A DNA stretch of 64,000 nucleotides from Plantago ovata (Eukaryota > Streptophyta > Magnoliopsida > Lamiales > Plantaginaceae): assembly GCA_028274465.1 (NCBI GenBank), contig CM051457.1, positions 30,911,313 to 30,975,312 on the forward strand, read 5' to 3'. Both the position numbers and the translations under genes were made by a program. This document shows, piece after piece, positions 23,210 to 33,658 of the stretch. Positions within the stretch are counted from its first letter, which is position 1. Each line of letters opens with the position of its first letter. The notes beneath the pieces are model-generated. The model saw nothing but the letters and a program-made list of their open reading frames with translations, was not told the DNA's origin and searched no databases.

Positions 23210-24956
23210 TCACAATGGCAAAAAGGTAACTTCCAGGTTTTAGAGTGCCGAAAGTCAAATTCGTGCGTTAATATGTAATTAGATTCATATAAGAGTGATA
23301 GTATATGTAATAAAAAATTTAGTTGGGCTAATCTGTAATAGCGAAAAATAGAAGGGATATCAGATGTAATTGCCCCTAAATTATTAATTGTATGGCAAAA
23401 TTATTCAGCGGTCCAAAAAAATCACAAGATTACACTAGACAAAATTGTAAATTTAAAATTTAAAATTGAAAGTAGCAATTCATGAAAAGGATTTTTAACT
23501 TCAAGATTCTTGACATCGTATACGCGCGTATTAAGGATAAGATAATAATTTATTGTATTCTCCTTTTTGGTAGGCTATATACTCATATCATAGAAGGGTC
23601 CGTAACGGAATAGTTCTTCATAGATCAACAATAACTCCCTGTTAGTTGTTAGTGTAAGCCAATTACATATTATAACATTTTGAGTTGACCAAATTCAATT
23701 TTGCAGACCAAACAACCTTAACTAAAAAAAATTAAATTAAAAATTAACAACATATAAAAATTAATTAATAATTACAAAATATTAAAATCACCATGTTTTT
23801 CAAAAATTAATTTTATTTTTTCGTTTTTGTATAATTTTATGTTTATTTTCAAATCCTAAAAAATTTAGGGCATGTTTGGTTGGGAAGATAAAATTTCAAA
23901 TTTTGTGTACTCAAAAATTGTATTTTTTCTCAATATGCAATTGTTGAACTAAAAGGCCTTTTTTTGAGTTTACGGTATCTAAGAGGGTATTAATCTAAGA
24001 ATAAATATTTCATTTATATACTTATATATCCCTCTGTCCGACAATATTGTATCCTTTGTTATTTTTCACACGTCTTAGTAACTTCAATATAACTTCAATA
24101 GAATAGAAGTTTGTAGTATACGTAACGTAAATTGTGTAAGTAAATAATAAAGAATATGAGTGAGGTACTTCTTTGATGAAGTGGAAATGAAGAATTGATA
24201 ATTAAATTTTGGTAAAGTTCTAAATATGTTAGATTTATGGGGATATTTATATTTTGAAATTAATTAAGAATGTTTTGTAATGATCCAATTTCATTTTTTC
24301 TTCATTTTTCGGCTTTTAATGTTTTATTCATTTTATCGATATTGATACGAAAGGGAGTCAAAATCATTGTAAGAATAAACGGCTGGGTGGTTTATTCTTC
24401 ACCAAGAGCACGTTTTATGTTCAAATGCAAGACCCGTGAATGAGTTTTTTAACAATATAATTAGGGATGGGAAGGAGGAGAAGTCTATAGTGAGTATGAT
24501 TTTTTTCTTTGCACTCTCCAAAGGTTGTCCCATGGAGATGAAGTTCTTGAGTTACAAATAGTTTTATATTTTTTTTATTGTAGTTTCTCAGCTAAATATT
24601 CAGTTTTAGAGAGAAACCACAATTGTATTATTATTGAATCTTCGCGTTGGCAGGTATATAACTTCAGTCGATATAATAAAATATTAAAATTATAGTTTTT
24701 TTTAATAACATTTGGTTAGCACTTTAACCGAGATCTAAGAATAAAACTTTTTTTATCATTTAAAATTTGTAAGATTATACAGTATGTGTGTATTTAAAGG
24801 CACTATGTCCGTCGACACGACTTAATTAACTAGTGTGTTATAAATCTCAGTACTCTTTTTTAAACAAATGAAACCTTGATATTATTTTTGCAACTTATAC
24901 CAAACCTTGGTATTGGTTTTGCAATTTTTCCTATTCTTTTCACGTTTTTTATGTTT

Positions 24957-25110
24957 TTTTCATAATATAACTATGTTATTTTACTTTAATATTCCGTGAA
25001 TTCACAAAAGGAAAAAGACAATGAATTTTCATAATATAACTATGTTATTTTACTTTAATATTCCGTGAATTCACAAAATGAAAAAGACAATGAATTTGTT
25101 TGTCTATAAA
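24957..25110 (+). promoter_or_regulatory. Copy B LTP-like promoter with 69-bp tandem duplication and TATA box
   Basis: A 69-bp block beginning TTTTCATAATATAAC is repeated at 24957-25025 and 25026-25094, immediately upstream of TATAAA at 25105-25110. Copy A has the block only once but has two TATA boxes. The TATA box lies about 85 bases before the ATG at 25190. Confidence 0.75.
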
Positions 25111-25189
25111 TAAACAATGATACATATCTTCCCTTCAATACATACAACATTGATTATTATATGTTGAAGATATCAATTAATTAAGAATT

Positions 25190-25627
25190 ATGATGAAAAA
25201 TAACAGCATCAGAGAAAACATGAGGTCAGTGGTGCTTATTTTCATTATTATGTTTTTTGGTATGATTGAAAGGTCAGTAAGTCCAGATTCATGTAGTGAA
25301 ATTCGATTGGAAGAGTTTATGGAAAACTGCAAGGAATACTATGATTCAACTGATCCAAAAGCGACCCCTAGCCAAAGTTGTTGTAGAGGTCTTTCAATCC
25401 TGCACGAATCTCTATCCGGTGGTGGTCAAATATATCGTGAATGCTACAAAAACATATCATCTAAGTTACCATTTAAAGTTAACCATGATAAATCATGCGG
25501 CTTGGCAGAAAAATGTTCATTGAATGTTAATTATGACATCAAGATTAGCTTTTGTTGCATTTTTATTGTGACATGTTGTTGCCCTTGTTGTGATCATGAC
25601 CATCAATTTCCGTGCCATAACTGTTGA
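25190..25627 (+). CDS. Small secreted nsLTP-like protein with cysteine-rich tail, copy B
   Basis: Intact 145-aa single-exon paralogue of the gene at 8085, about 90% identical by eye. It keeps the signal peptide, the seven nsLTP-type cysteines, the same CYK in place of CXC, and the cysteine-rich tail (CCIFIVTCCCPCC then DHDHQFPCHNC). One extra Cys (KSCGLAEKC instead of KSRGLAEKC) and one in the tail are gained, with no stop or frameshift. The apparent GT donor in copy A (AAGGTTAGC) is AAGATTAGC here, so the tail is likely to be translated rather than spliced out. Function is not known. Confidence 0.8.
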   Translation: MMKNNSIRENMRSVVLIFIIMFFGMIERSVSPDSCSEIRLEEFMENCKEYYDSTDPKATPSQSCCRGLSILHESLSGGGQIYRECYKNISSKLPFKVNHDKSCGLAEKCSLNVNYDIKISFCCIFIVTCCCPCCDHDHQFPCHNC

Positions 25628-26054
25628 AAATAATTGAGCCAAAACATATAGTTTTGTTATATATGTAATAAATAAAAAAGCTTATTGTACAACATGCGTA
25701 TGTCTTAGATGCAACCATTATTGGGATTATTAAATACTATGTACTTTATTACATTCTGTTTATTGAGATTATTATGTATAAGTGTTATAGGATCTGACTT
25801 GAACTTATACTAAACATAATCAAAGGTGTTCAGTCTGGTGTTGTATAAACACGTCACACAACACAGTGGAAGTAAAGAACACATATATAACATTTCTCAG
25901 GCAATAATTATATTGCCCGAATCACTAATCGCTAAATTACTAATAATAATCAATAATACAAAATATGAGATACTTTGAATCTCAATCGTACTAGATAAAC
26001 ACAAGCAAGCTTTAGACAAGTCTAAACCACAAATATAAGAAGAAGTCATGCAAA
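25628..26054. other. 3' flank of copy B gene, no further gene
   Basis: Matches the copy A flank to about 25866, then unique AT-rich sequence with no recognised feature. Confidence 0.4.
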
Positions 26055-26274
26055 AGTGTCTTAGTTTGATTTTTTTTGGTTAACAACTTTCAAACCTAGA
26101 CTCCCGATTACTCTTAAACTATAATGATAAAGTATTTAACGAATTTGAACTATGAAAATATAGAACCTAAATTTTTATATATAATTTCGTTAAATACTTT
26201 ATCATTATAGTTTAAGAGTAACCGAGAGTCAAAGTTAAAAACTGTTGACCGAAAAAAATTAAACTATGATACTT
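26055..26274. mobile_element. Hairpin-type MITE at the NLR 5' breakpoint
   Basis: Two arms of about 80 bp form a near-perfect inverted repeat, with the core TTACTCTTAAACTATAATGA and its reverse complement. The outer part has a GGTTAAC / GTTGACC pair. It shares interior sequence with the MITE at 8899-9153. The NLR homology starts directly after its right end. Confidence 0.75.
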
Positions 26275-26285
26275 CTAGTGGACAG

Positions 26286-29061
26286 GTGTATGGTTGAGAT
26301 AAAGAGAAAGAGGCAATTGTTGGCATCTTGGTGAACGAGGTGAAGGATCATGCTGAGCTCTCCGTCCTACCTATAGTTGGTGTTGGAGGACTTGGGAAAA
26401 CCACTTTTGCTCAGCTGGTTTTCAACGATGACAGAGTTGTTGACCATTTTGATGTCAAGCTTTGGGTTTGTGTCTCTGACGGTTTCAATCTAAAGACTTT
26501 GATAAATGAAATTTTAGAATCTGCAACTCGAAGTGGAAGCGCTTCCAATTTGGGACAGCTGGACTCATTACAGCATAGCCTTTTGCAGGAGCTAAACCGG
26601 AAAAGGTACTTGCTTGTACTGGACGACGTGTGGAATGAAGATCAAGAGAAGTGGATGATCTTAAAAGATCTTCTGACATGTGGTTCAGCTGGCTCTTCAG
26701 TTATAGTCACTAAACGACTTAGAAAGGTTGCTAATATCATGTCAACTATTCTGGCTCATTACCTGAAAGGGTTATCAGAAGATAGTTGTTGGTTACTGCT
26801 TAAGCAACGTGCTTTTGGGCCGGAGGAAGAGGAACACACAGAGCTCGAAGCCATCGAAAGGAAGATAGTGAGAAAGTGTGGTGGTGTGTCTCTGGCAGCA
26901 AAATCACTCGGGGGGATTTTGTGTTTTAAGATGAAAGAAGAGGAAGGGCGTCATGTTAACTCAAGTGAAATGTGGAACTTGCCCCAAGAAGAATCATCAA
27001 TCTTGCCTGCTTTGAGGTTTAGTTATCAACATCTTCCTTTCTCATTGAGGCGTTGTTTTGCTTATTGTGCTTTATTTCCGAAGGATACTTGGATAAAAAA
27101 GGATGAGTTGGTTCTTCACTGGATAGCTCGAGGATATATTTCATCAAATGCAACATTAGATGAGGAATGTATTGCTGATGAAATATTTAATGAGCTGGTT
27201 TTGAGATCTATGTTTCAATATGTCAATATTCGTGGTGGGTATGTTTCATTCAAATGCATGGCCTAGTTCATGATCTCGCACAATCAATAATGGAGAATAG
27301 AATTCCTGGAGCAACATCGCAATCCAATGACAAGCGAATATCCAATTCCATCATCCGCTATGTTGATTTTCTAAGGAGATTTGTTGCCTTCCCAACAAGT
27401 ACTCTACCTGACTTGGATTTGACTTCCATATTGGAAAAATTTATTCGCTTGATAATTCTAGATGCAAGTTATACAAGTATACCAAATGTACCTACTACAA
27501 TTGGTAATTTGAAACATGTCAGAAACTTGAACTTTTCAAATACTGCTATCAAAACTCTTCCGGATGCATTACGTTCTCTATGAAATTTGAAAGTCTTGAA
27601 TCTAAATTCATGTTAAAAACTTGTATCCCTACCTAAGAAGATGAGACAATTGTGTAATCTTCGTCATTTGTTTCCGCGACGTTGTCACTCATTGAGTCAC
27701 ATGCCACCAAGAATTGGTGAGTTAACTCTCCTCAAGACATTGAGCACATTCATAGTAAGTCAAGGAAAAACCAACCAACTTGGGGAATTGCAGTTCTTGG
27801 ATCTTGGAGGTGATCTTTCCATTTATGATCTTGAGAGAGTGGAAGACCCAACAGATTTCATGAAAGTAAATTTATGTCAGAAGGCAAACCTCAGAGATTT
27901 GGTTTTCAGATGGAAAGCAGATCATTCACGTCAGTCGCGAAAAGTGATGGATGAAAAGGTGTTGGAAGCCCTTGAACCTCATCCAAATGTCAGACGTTTG
28001 TTTATTCACGGGTATGGTGGTGAAAACTTTCCACATTGGATGGGAAGTTATTTAACTCTCTGGAGCATATATTTAGTCTTATGTTACAGTACTGCTCCAA
28101 TTGCTCATCTCTTCCTCAAGTACTAGGTGAGCTGCTCCATCTTAATAAACTTACTTTGAAGAATCTTGGAGTGGAATATATCATTGAAGAAGGAATCCAA
28201 GGTTCTAATATGATGAAGCCACTATTTCCGTCACTAAGCCAGCTCTAGCTTTTTGATTAATCTTCCCCATCTAAAGAGTTTTTCAAAGAGGGAAACATGA
28301 GTTGTGTTCCCAGTTCTTCAAAGTCTGAGTGCTCATGATTCAAAATGCCGTAGCTATCATCTATTAGGACATTGAATTGTAACAACATGATGCTTCCTTC
28401 ATTTCACAAGCTTGATAACCTTACGACCCTATGGGTCAGGGTCAGCTTTCATGACAAGAAGATTCTTGTTCCAAAGGAGGCCCTACAAAACCTCATTAAT
28501 CTTGATTCTCTGCTCATTAGTGACGGTGACGAGCACTCACTGCCAGAGGAAGGGATGCAAGGTCTAAAGTCTCTTACCTCATTACATATAAGTGGTTTCC
28601 ACACACTGGCGTGCTTTCCAGAGAGCTGGCTGTCAAATCTCACTGCTGTGGAGACACTGTCATTGGATTACTGCGATGAGTTGGTGGAGATCCCAGAAGC
28701 TATTAAATGCCTCCATAACCTAACTACTCTTGACCTCCAACGACTTCCCAAAATGGAATGTCTACCGAATGCATTACGGCACCTCACATCTCTCCAACAT
28801 CTGTCTCTGTACAACCTCTCTCAGTTGACCTCACTGCCTGAGTGGTTGGGCAATTTGACTTCTCTTGTTTCCATACATATCGAGGGATGCCCACAGCTTG
28901 TCTCATTTCCAGATAGCATTAGAAAATTGGAAAAACTCAGAAGACTCACTATACCTGAATGCCCAGAACTTTGGAGGCGATGTGAGAAGGGCAGGGGAGA
29001 AGAATGGCACAAGATAAGTCACATTCCATATCTGTCCAACAGAGATCATATGTTCATATAA
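26286..29061 (+). pseudogene. CC-NBS-LRR (CNL, RGA-type) disease-resistance pseudogene
   Basis: NLRs are intracellular immune receptors. Readable parts: P-loop GVGGLGKTT, kinase-2 LLVLDDVWN, RNBS-B GSSVIVTKR, an altered GLPL (CGGVSLAAKSL), RNBS-D CFAYCALFPKD, an MHD-region MHGLVHDLA, then LRRs with a final segment ending WRRCEKGRGEEWHKISHIP. Breaks: the coiled-coil domain is absent, with homology beginning at VYG next to a MITE; TGA at 26295-26297 replaces the usual Arg of VYGRDKEKE; one A is missing near 27250 between FK and MHG; stops are at 27581-27583 and 27614-27616; a frameshift is near 28040; and stops are near 28246 and 28258. A copia element begins 80 bases downstream. Clearly non-functional as a full receptor. 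Confidence 0.9.
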
Positions 29062-29141
29062 TACTATTTTTGAAGGTATGACTGTGATTCCCGACCGCTT
29101 TCATGCAAATCTTTCCTCCCTAGTCTCTCTCCTTATTGCAT

Positions 29142-29798
29142 TGAAAGAATGTAGGATCGGTATAACTTGCTTTAGATACAAATTACCAGCCAATAGCGTA
29201 GATTGACTACGAGGTTCAGTGAACACCTACGTCAACCTGCAGATTAACAAACACATATAATATATATAAATTGAAGCACAGCGGAATATAAAGAAGAACT
29301 TGTGTTTGAAACTTTTCAAGCAGCTTTTGTAAGCTTGCTTGAATGCCCAGTCAAGACAGAAAATCAATTAGAAAAGATCTTGTTCGTACAACGCTGTATA
29401 CTCTCAATATCTATCCTAGAAAAACAACACTAGTCACCTATAAGATGATATAGAAACCAATCTATCTATTCTACCTTCAATACGTTGTTAGAGAAGTCTA
29501 GAATATAAACTAGTGTAAAAGACACGATAACTAAAACAATAAGACTCCTTTTCCTATTAAGACTTGATTTCCTTTTTGAGTCCTTGTTTGAATAAGTCTC
29601 TTCCTTCTTGTAATCTGACGATTCCCACGTTCTAATAAACTTCCTGCACAAGTAAAACAACTACAGCTGTGGAACAATTAGTGTTAGAATAGGTAAAACA
29701 ATAAAAGGCAGCAAAGTGCTCTGTTTCCCGAAACTAGGGGTTGAGTGAACCTATAGGTGAATCTCTATGCCAACACCCTTGAAACTGTGACACTTACA
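29142..29798 (-). repeat. 3' LTR of the copia element (deleted form)
   Basis: Lacks 186 bp found in the other LTR, including the segment with the TATA-like TATATATA. The rest is nearly identical. Confidence 0.85.
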
Positions 29799-31579
29799 AT
29801 CTCCCCCTTTTTGCCTATTCTACACATCACCAAACCTGCACAGTTAGATCAATAAAACATAACCAATGCAACATGTCTAACTATAGATTAGTCTTAAATA
29901 TGAAGAAGTACTACTTAGACTTAGGATTAAATCTACTTGTCAGAAATAGATTACAAGCAATTAGAGACTTCAAGGAAAACCAAAATAAGAATCAAAAAGT
30001 TAGATTTCAAATCGTCACAACACATCAAACAGACCTAGCAGACTGTGGACTTGCTCCCCCTTGATCAGAACCCCTTCTTTTTTTTCTTGATGAAACTGTG
30101 CACTTCTCCCCCTTGAGGTGTGGTATGGGCAAAAAGAAACTCAGATCGTAGTGCGAATCTCAACATCCCGGAGAGATATCATCCTAACAAAGTTCTATTA
30201 CCCTAGCTCGCTTAGTTTCAATCTCAACATCCCGGAGAAATATCATCCTAACAAAGTAAGTAAGCTAGAAGGTAGCCATATCAAAAAGTAAACCTCAGTA
30301 GAGAGAACCATAATGAGTACCAGAAATATCAATAGTAGAAGAATTATGAACTGTAGGAAATGGAGTAGCAGACGCACTAGCTTTGGTCAGATTTGAGAGA
30401 CAACAAGAGAAGCAAGTTTTTGGAGTTTGTGGGAAAGTGGAAAGGATTTGTTTGTAATAAACTAACCTTTAATGTTTGGGACATGTTTGGATCTTTGGGA
30501 AAGAGGCTGGGCACACATGAATAACTGTCAAGATCATCCAGAAAATTGTTTTGATATGCTCCAAATTTTATATCTGTAAAAAGGTTAGAACCAAAGCACA
30601 TGATATATGGTATACCAAAAATATGAAAAACAATTTTATAAAATATTCAAGATCAAGATAGCAAAATAAAATTTAGGAATTAAACTAATGGAGGATCTTT
30701 GTATAGAGAAAATAACTTAATTAGTCACTTTAACTAAAAACAAAACAAGATCCTTTATAATCCCAATGCATACGTACACTCCCCCTTAATGCAGACCTAC
30801 ATGTACACCACCACCTAGACACAACTCAGAGAGTTTACCTAGACTTAATAAAAAAACACATTAACAAAAATTGAAATCATTTCGCAAGACAGTCCAGAGG
30901 TGTTGGGTAAGGTGTTGTTCAACCTCCTGTATTTTTCCCTTTTCTATTTTTGAAGACGTTTGAAACAAGTTGTTCTCTGGTATTTGTTTAAATCTCAGGG
31001 CAATGTCCATGGGCGATTTTGCAAAAATATTTTTTTTAAATGTTGTTCATTATTCTTAATGCAGCTTTTTGCATTTGTTTCTTTCCAAACCTTCATAGAC
31101 TTGAGACCCAAAGATTGCCAGAAAACCGGAGACAAGTTTTACCTTCCTTGCCTTTCGGGCCTTTGCGGCACTTGTTTAGCTACAATTAGAGAATTCAAGG
31201 CCCCTAATGTGCTCTTTCTCCTGTTAATAAGGCATAGATATGCTCATAGGAAATTCAAGGTTCCGAGATATGAAAGACTATATTTGTCAATCACAAAAGT
31301 TTGAGCTGCTCAAGCTCCAGGAGAGGGCTTCCAATAAGTGAGCAAAACAAGGGTCAACAGGGACTAGTAATTTTTAAATAGTCCCTCTTTCTCATGCATT
31401 CCAAGAAATCTTACAAACATACTTAATTGCAACATAGTACATAGACTGACGCGAAATATACACATAGCAAGTAAATGCTATAACAGACACACAAAAATGA
31501 AAATGCAGATACACGCACCACATGCATACTACAAGTGTTGACTGTGGTGTTAAGTCAACCCCTGGGACAACCCTATTTT
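29799..31579 (-). other. Non-coding interior of the copia element
   Basis: No retrotransposon domain is recognisable. The phrase CAATCTCAACATCCCGGAGA followed by ATATCATCCTAACAAAGT occurs twice, near 30159 and 30219. The plus-strand ORF at 30960-31304 has no recognisable domain. Confidence 0.5.
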
Positions 31580-32330
31580 TCAGACAATGCAGAGACCAAG
31601 AGACCTCCTAAGACTAAGAAATCTCTCAATATCCAAAGGCTTCGTGAAAAAATCAGCTAGTTGGTTGGTTATTTCTATATGTTCAATGTCTAAAATATGA
31701 GCCTCAACAAGTTCTCTCAGGAAATGGTGTCTAATATCTATATGCTTAGACCTAACATGATGTACAGGGTTATGCGACAAATGAATAGCACTCAAATTAT
31801 CACATAAAAGTAACACTGAATCACACTTAAGACCATAGTCCGATAACATAGACTTTAACCACAAAAGTTGAGTAGCCCCACTACCAGCTGCAACATATTC
31901 TGCTTCAGTTGTTGACAAAGAAACACAGTTTTGTTTTTTGCTAATCCAAAAAACTAAGTTATTTCCTAGATAGAAGCATCCTCCACTAGTAGACTTCCTA
32001 TCATCTAAATCACCAGCCCAATCAGAATCAGCAAAACCACAAAGATTTAAAGTAGTATCTCTAGTATACCATATACCAAGTTCAATGGTTCTAGAAACAT
32101 ACCTTAGGATTCTCTTGACAGCATTCAAGTGGGTGATTTTGGGATCAGATTGATACCTAGCACACACACACTGCATACATGATATCTGGTCTTGAGCCTA
32201 AAAGATATAGAAGGCTACCAATCATGGATCTGTAGAGGGTTGGGTCAACACTCTCCTCAACCCCGTCTCTGCTGATTTTCACAGTGGAACCCATTGGAGT
32301 TTTCAAGGGTTTTGCACTTTCTAGGGGGTG
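31580..32330 (-). pseudogene. Copia pol remnant: end of reverse transcriptase and RNase H
   Basis: The sense frame reads KPLKTPMGSTVKISRDG and VDPTLYRSMIGSLLYL in the outer part. After a frame break near 32190 it continues CARYQSDPKITHLNAVKRIL, GFADSDWAGDLDDRKSTSG, LSTTEAEYVA, HIDIRHHFLRE and QLADFFTKPL. These are the classic Ty1/copia RNase H motifs including the catalytic acidic residues. The integrase and the YVDD part of reverse transcriptase are missing. Confidence 0.9.
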
Positions 32331-32810
32331 TCCTGCATAAACAACATTCTAGAAACAATGGATGTCAGAATAATCAAAATTAAATATCTGCTCTAGTGTT
32401 GAGGTAGGGGTTGTGCAGCATCGCTGGTCAACTCCATCACCAAAATCATCAACATCTCCTATTGAGATAAACAGAGCAGTTGCATCCTTTGTTTCTGTTG
32501 TTCTTTTTTCTTCTTCTGGATCTATAACTTCAATGCTAGATAAGAAACAAAAATTGACTCGCTCCCGCAAGTTGTTAGCATAATCAATAGCATAGGGTTT
32601 AGATAATAAATTTCGAAGAGAAAAATTTAGGATAGACTTCTTTTGTAAAATATTTTTGGATGGTCTTTTGAAAATAAAAACGTTCATGGAAGTATTTCTC
32701 TTCCAAAAAATATAAAATAAACCATCTTGAAGTCTTCCTTCTTTGGTTAGATCCATCATATATACCTAAAACAATTACTTTAAGAAAAGTAACAAGCTCT
32801 AGATACCAAT
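32331..32810 (-). other. 5' leader of the copia element with primer-binding site
   Basis: Starts in sense with the primer-binding site next to the LTR (about 32797-32809). A 136-aa ORF lies at 32759-32349 but I recognise no gag motif in it. Confidence 0.4.
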
Positions 32811-33653
32811 TGAAAGAATGTAGGATCGGTATAACTTGCTTTACATACAAATTACCAGCCAATAGCGTAGATTGACTAAGAGGTTCAGTGAACACCTACG
32901 TCAACCTGCAGATTAACAAACACAGATAATATATATAAATTGAAGCACATCGGAATATAAAGAAGAACCTGTGTTTGAAACTTTTCAAGCAGCTTTTGTA
33001 AGCTTGCTTGAATGCCCAGTCAAGGCAGAAAATCAACTAGAAAAGATCTTGTTCGTACAACGTTGTATACTCTCAATGTCTATCCTAGAAAAACAAAACT
33101 AGTCACCTATAAGATGATATAGAAACCAATCTATCTATTCTACCTTCAATACATTGTTAGAGAAGTCTAGAATATAAACTAGTGTAAAAGACACGATAAC
33201 TAAAACAATAAAACCTAAAACTCAATAACTCGAATGCTCTCTTATTGTTGCGTCGTCATGTGTAGTTTCTGACTTGTCGACCCTATGGTATATATAGTAG
33301 TGAAAAACCAGATCGACAATGATCAAGAAACACGTCTTGATGAATCTGGACAGGATCTGGAATTAGTCTTCTATTAGGAATAAACTTCTTCTACAAGAAC
33401 TACTTTTACTATTAAGACTTGATTTCCTTTTTGAGTCCTTCTTTGAATAAGTCTCTTCCTTCTTGTAATCTGACAATTCCCACATTCTAATAAACTTCTT
33501 GCACAAGTAAAACAACTACAGCTGTGGAACAATTAGTGTTAGAATAGGTAAAACAATAAAAGACAGCAAAGTGCTCTGTTTCGCGAAACTAGGGGTTGAG
33601 TGAACCTATAGGTGAATTACTATATCAACACCCTTGAAAAAGTGACACTTACA
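32811..33653 (-). repeat. 5' LTR of the copia element (full form)
   Basis: 843 bp, with TATA-like TATATATA near 33288-33296 in sense orientation, consistent with the U3 promoter. The 186 bp lacking from the other LTR lies at about 33211-33406. Confidence 0.85.
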
Positions 33654-33658
33654 TGCAT

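Larger units (their letters stand above)
22211..25866 (+). repeat. Segmental duplication, copy B
   Basis: Matches copy A (3203-8722) in the same orientation. Two segments present in copy A are absent: the junctions are at about 23003 (CATTTCAGGGCGTCC) and about 23217 (AATGGCAAAAAGG). The second junction lies in a short shared ggcaaaaa/ggaaaaa motif, suggesting a microhomology deletion in B. Copy B also has an extra of about 25 bp near 25820. Confidence 0.9.
29142..33653 (-). mobile_element. Ty1/copia retrotransposon, internally deleted
   Basis: The element is bounded by 5-bp direct repeats TGCAT at 29137-29141 and 33654-33658. Sense is the minus strand. The 5' LTR is 32811-33653 (843 bp) and the 3' LTR is 29142-29798 (657 bp); both start TGTAAGTGTCAC and end TTCTTTCA in sense. 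Next to the 5' LTR is a primer-binding site GGTATCTAGAGC, like that for initiator tRNA-Met. Next to the 3' LTR is a purine tract AAAAAGGGGGAGAT. Only the C-terminal end of pol remains in the 3.0-kb interior; gag, protease, integrase and most of reverse transcriptase are not recognisable. Confidence 0.92.

Noticed and set aside
30960..31304. 114-aa plus-strand ORF inside the copia element
   Set aside because: Antisense to the element, no domain recognised, probably chance.
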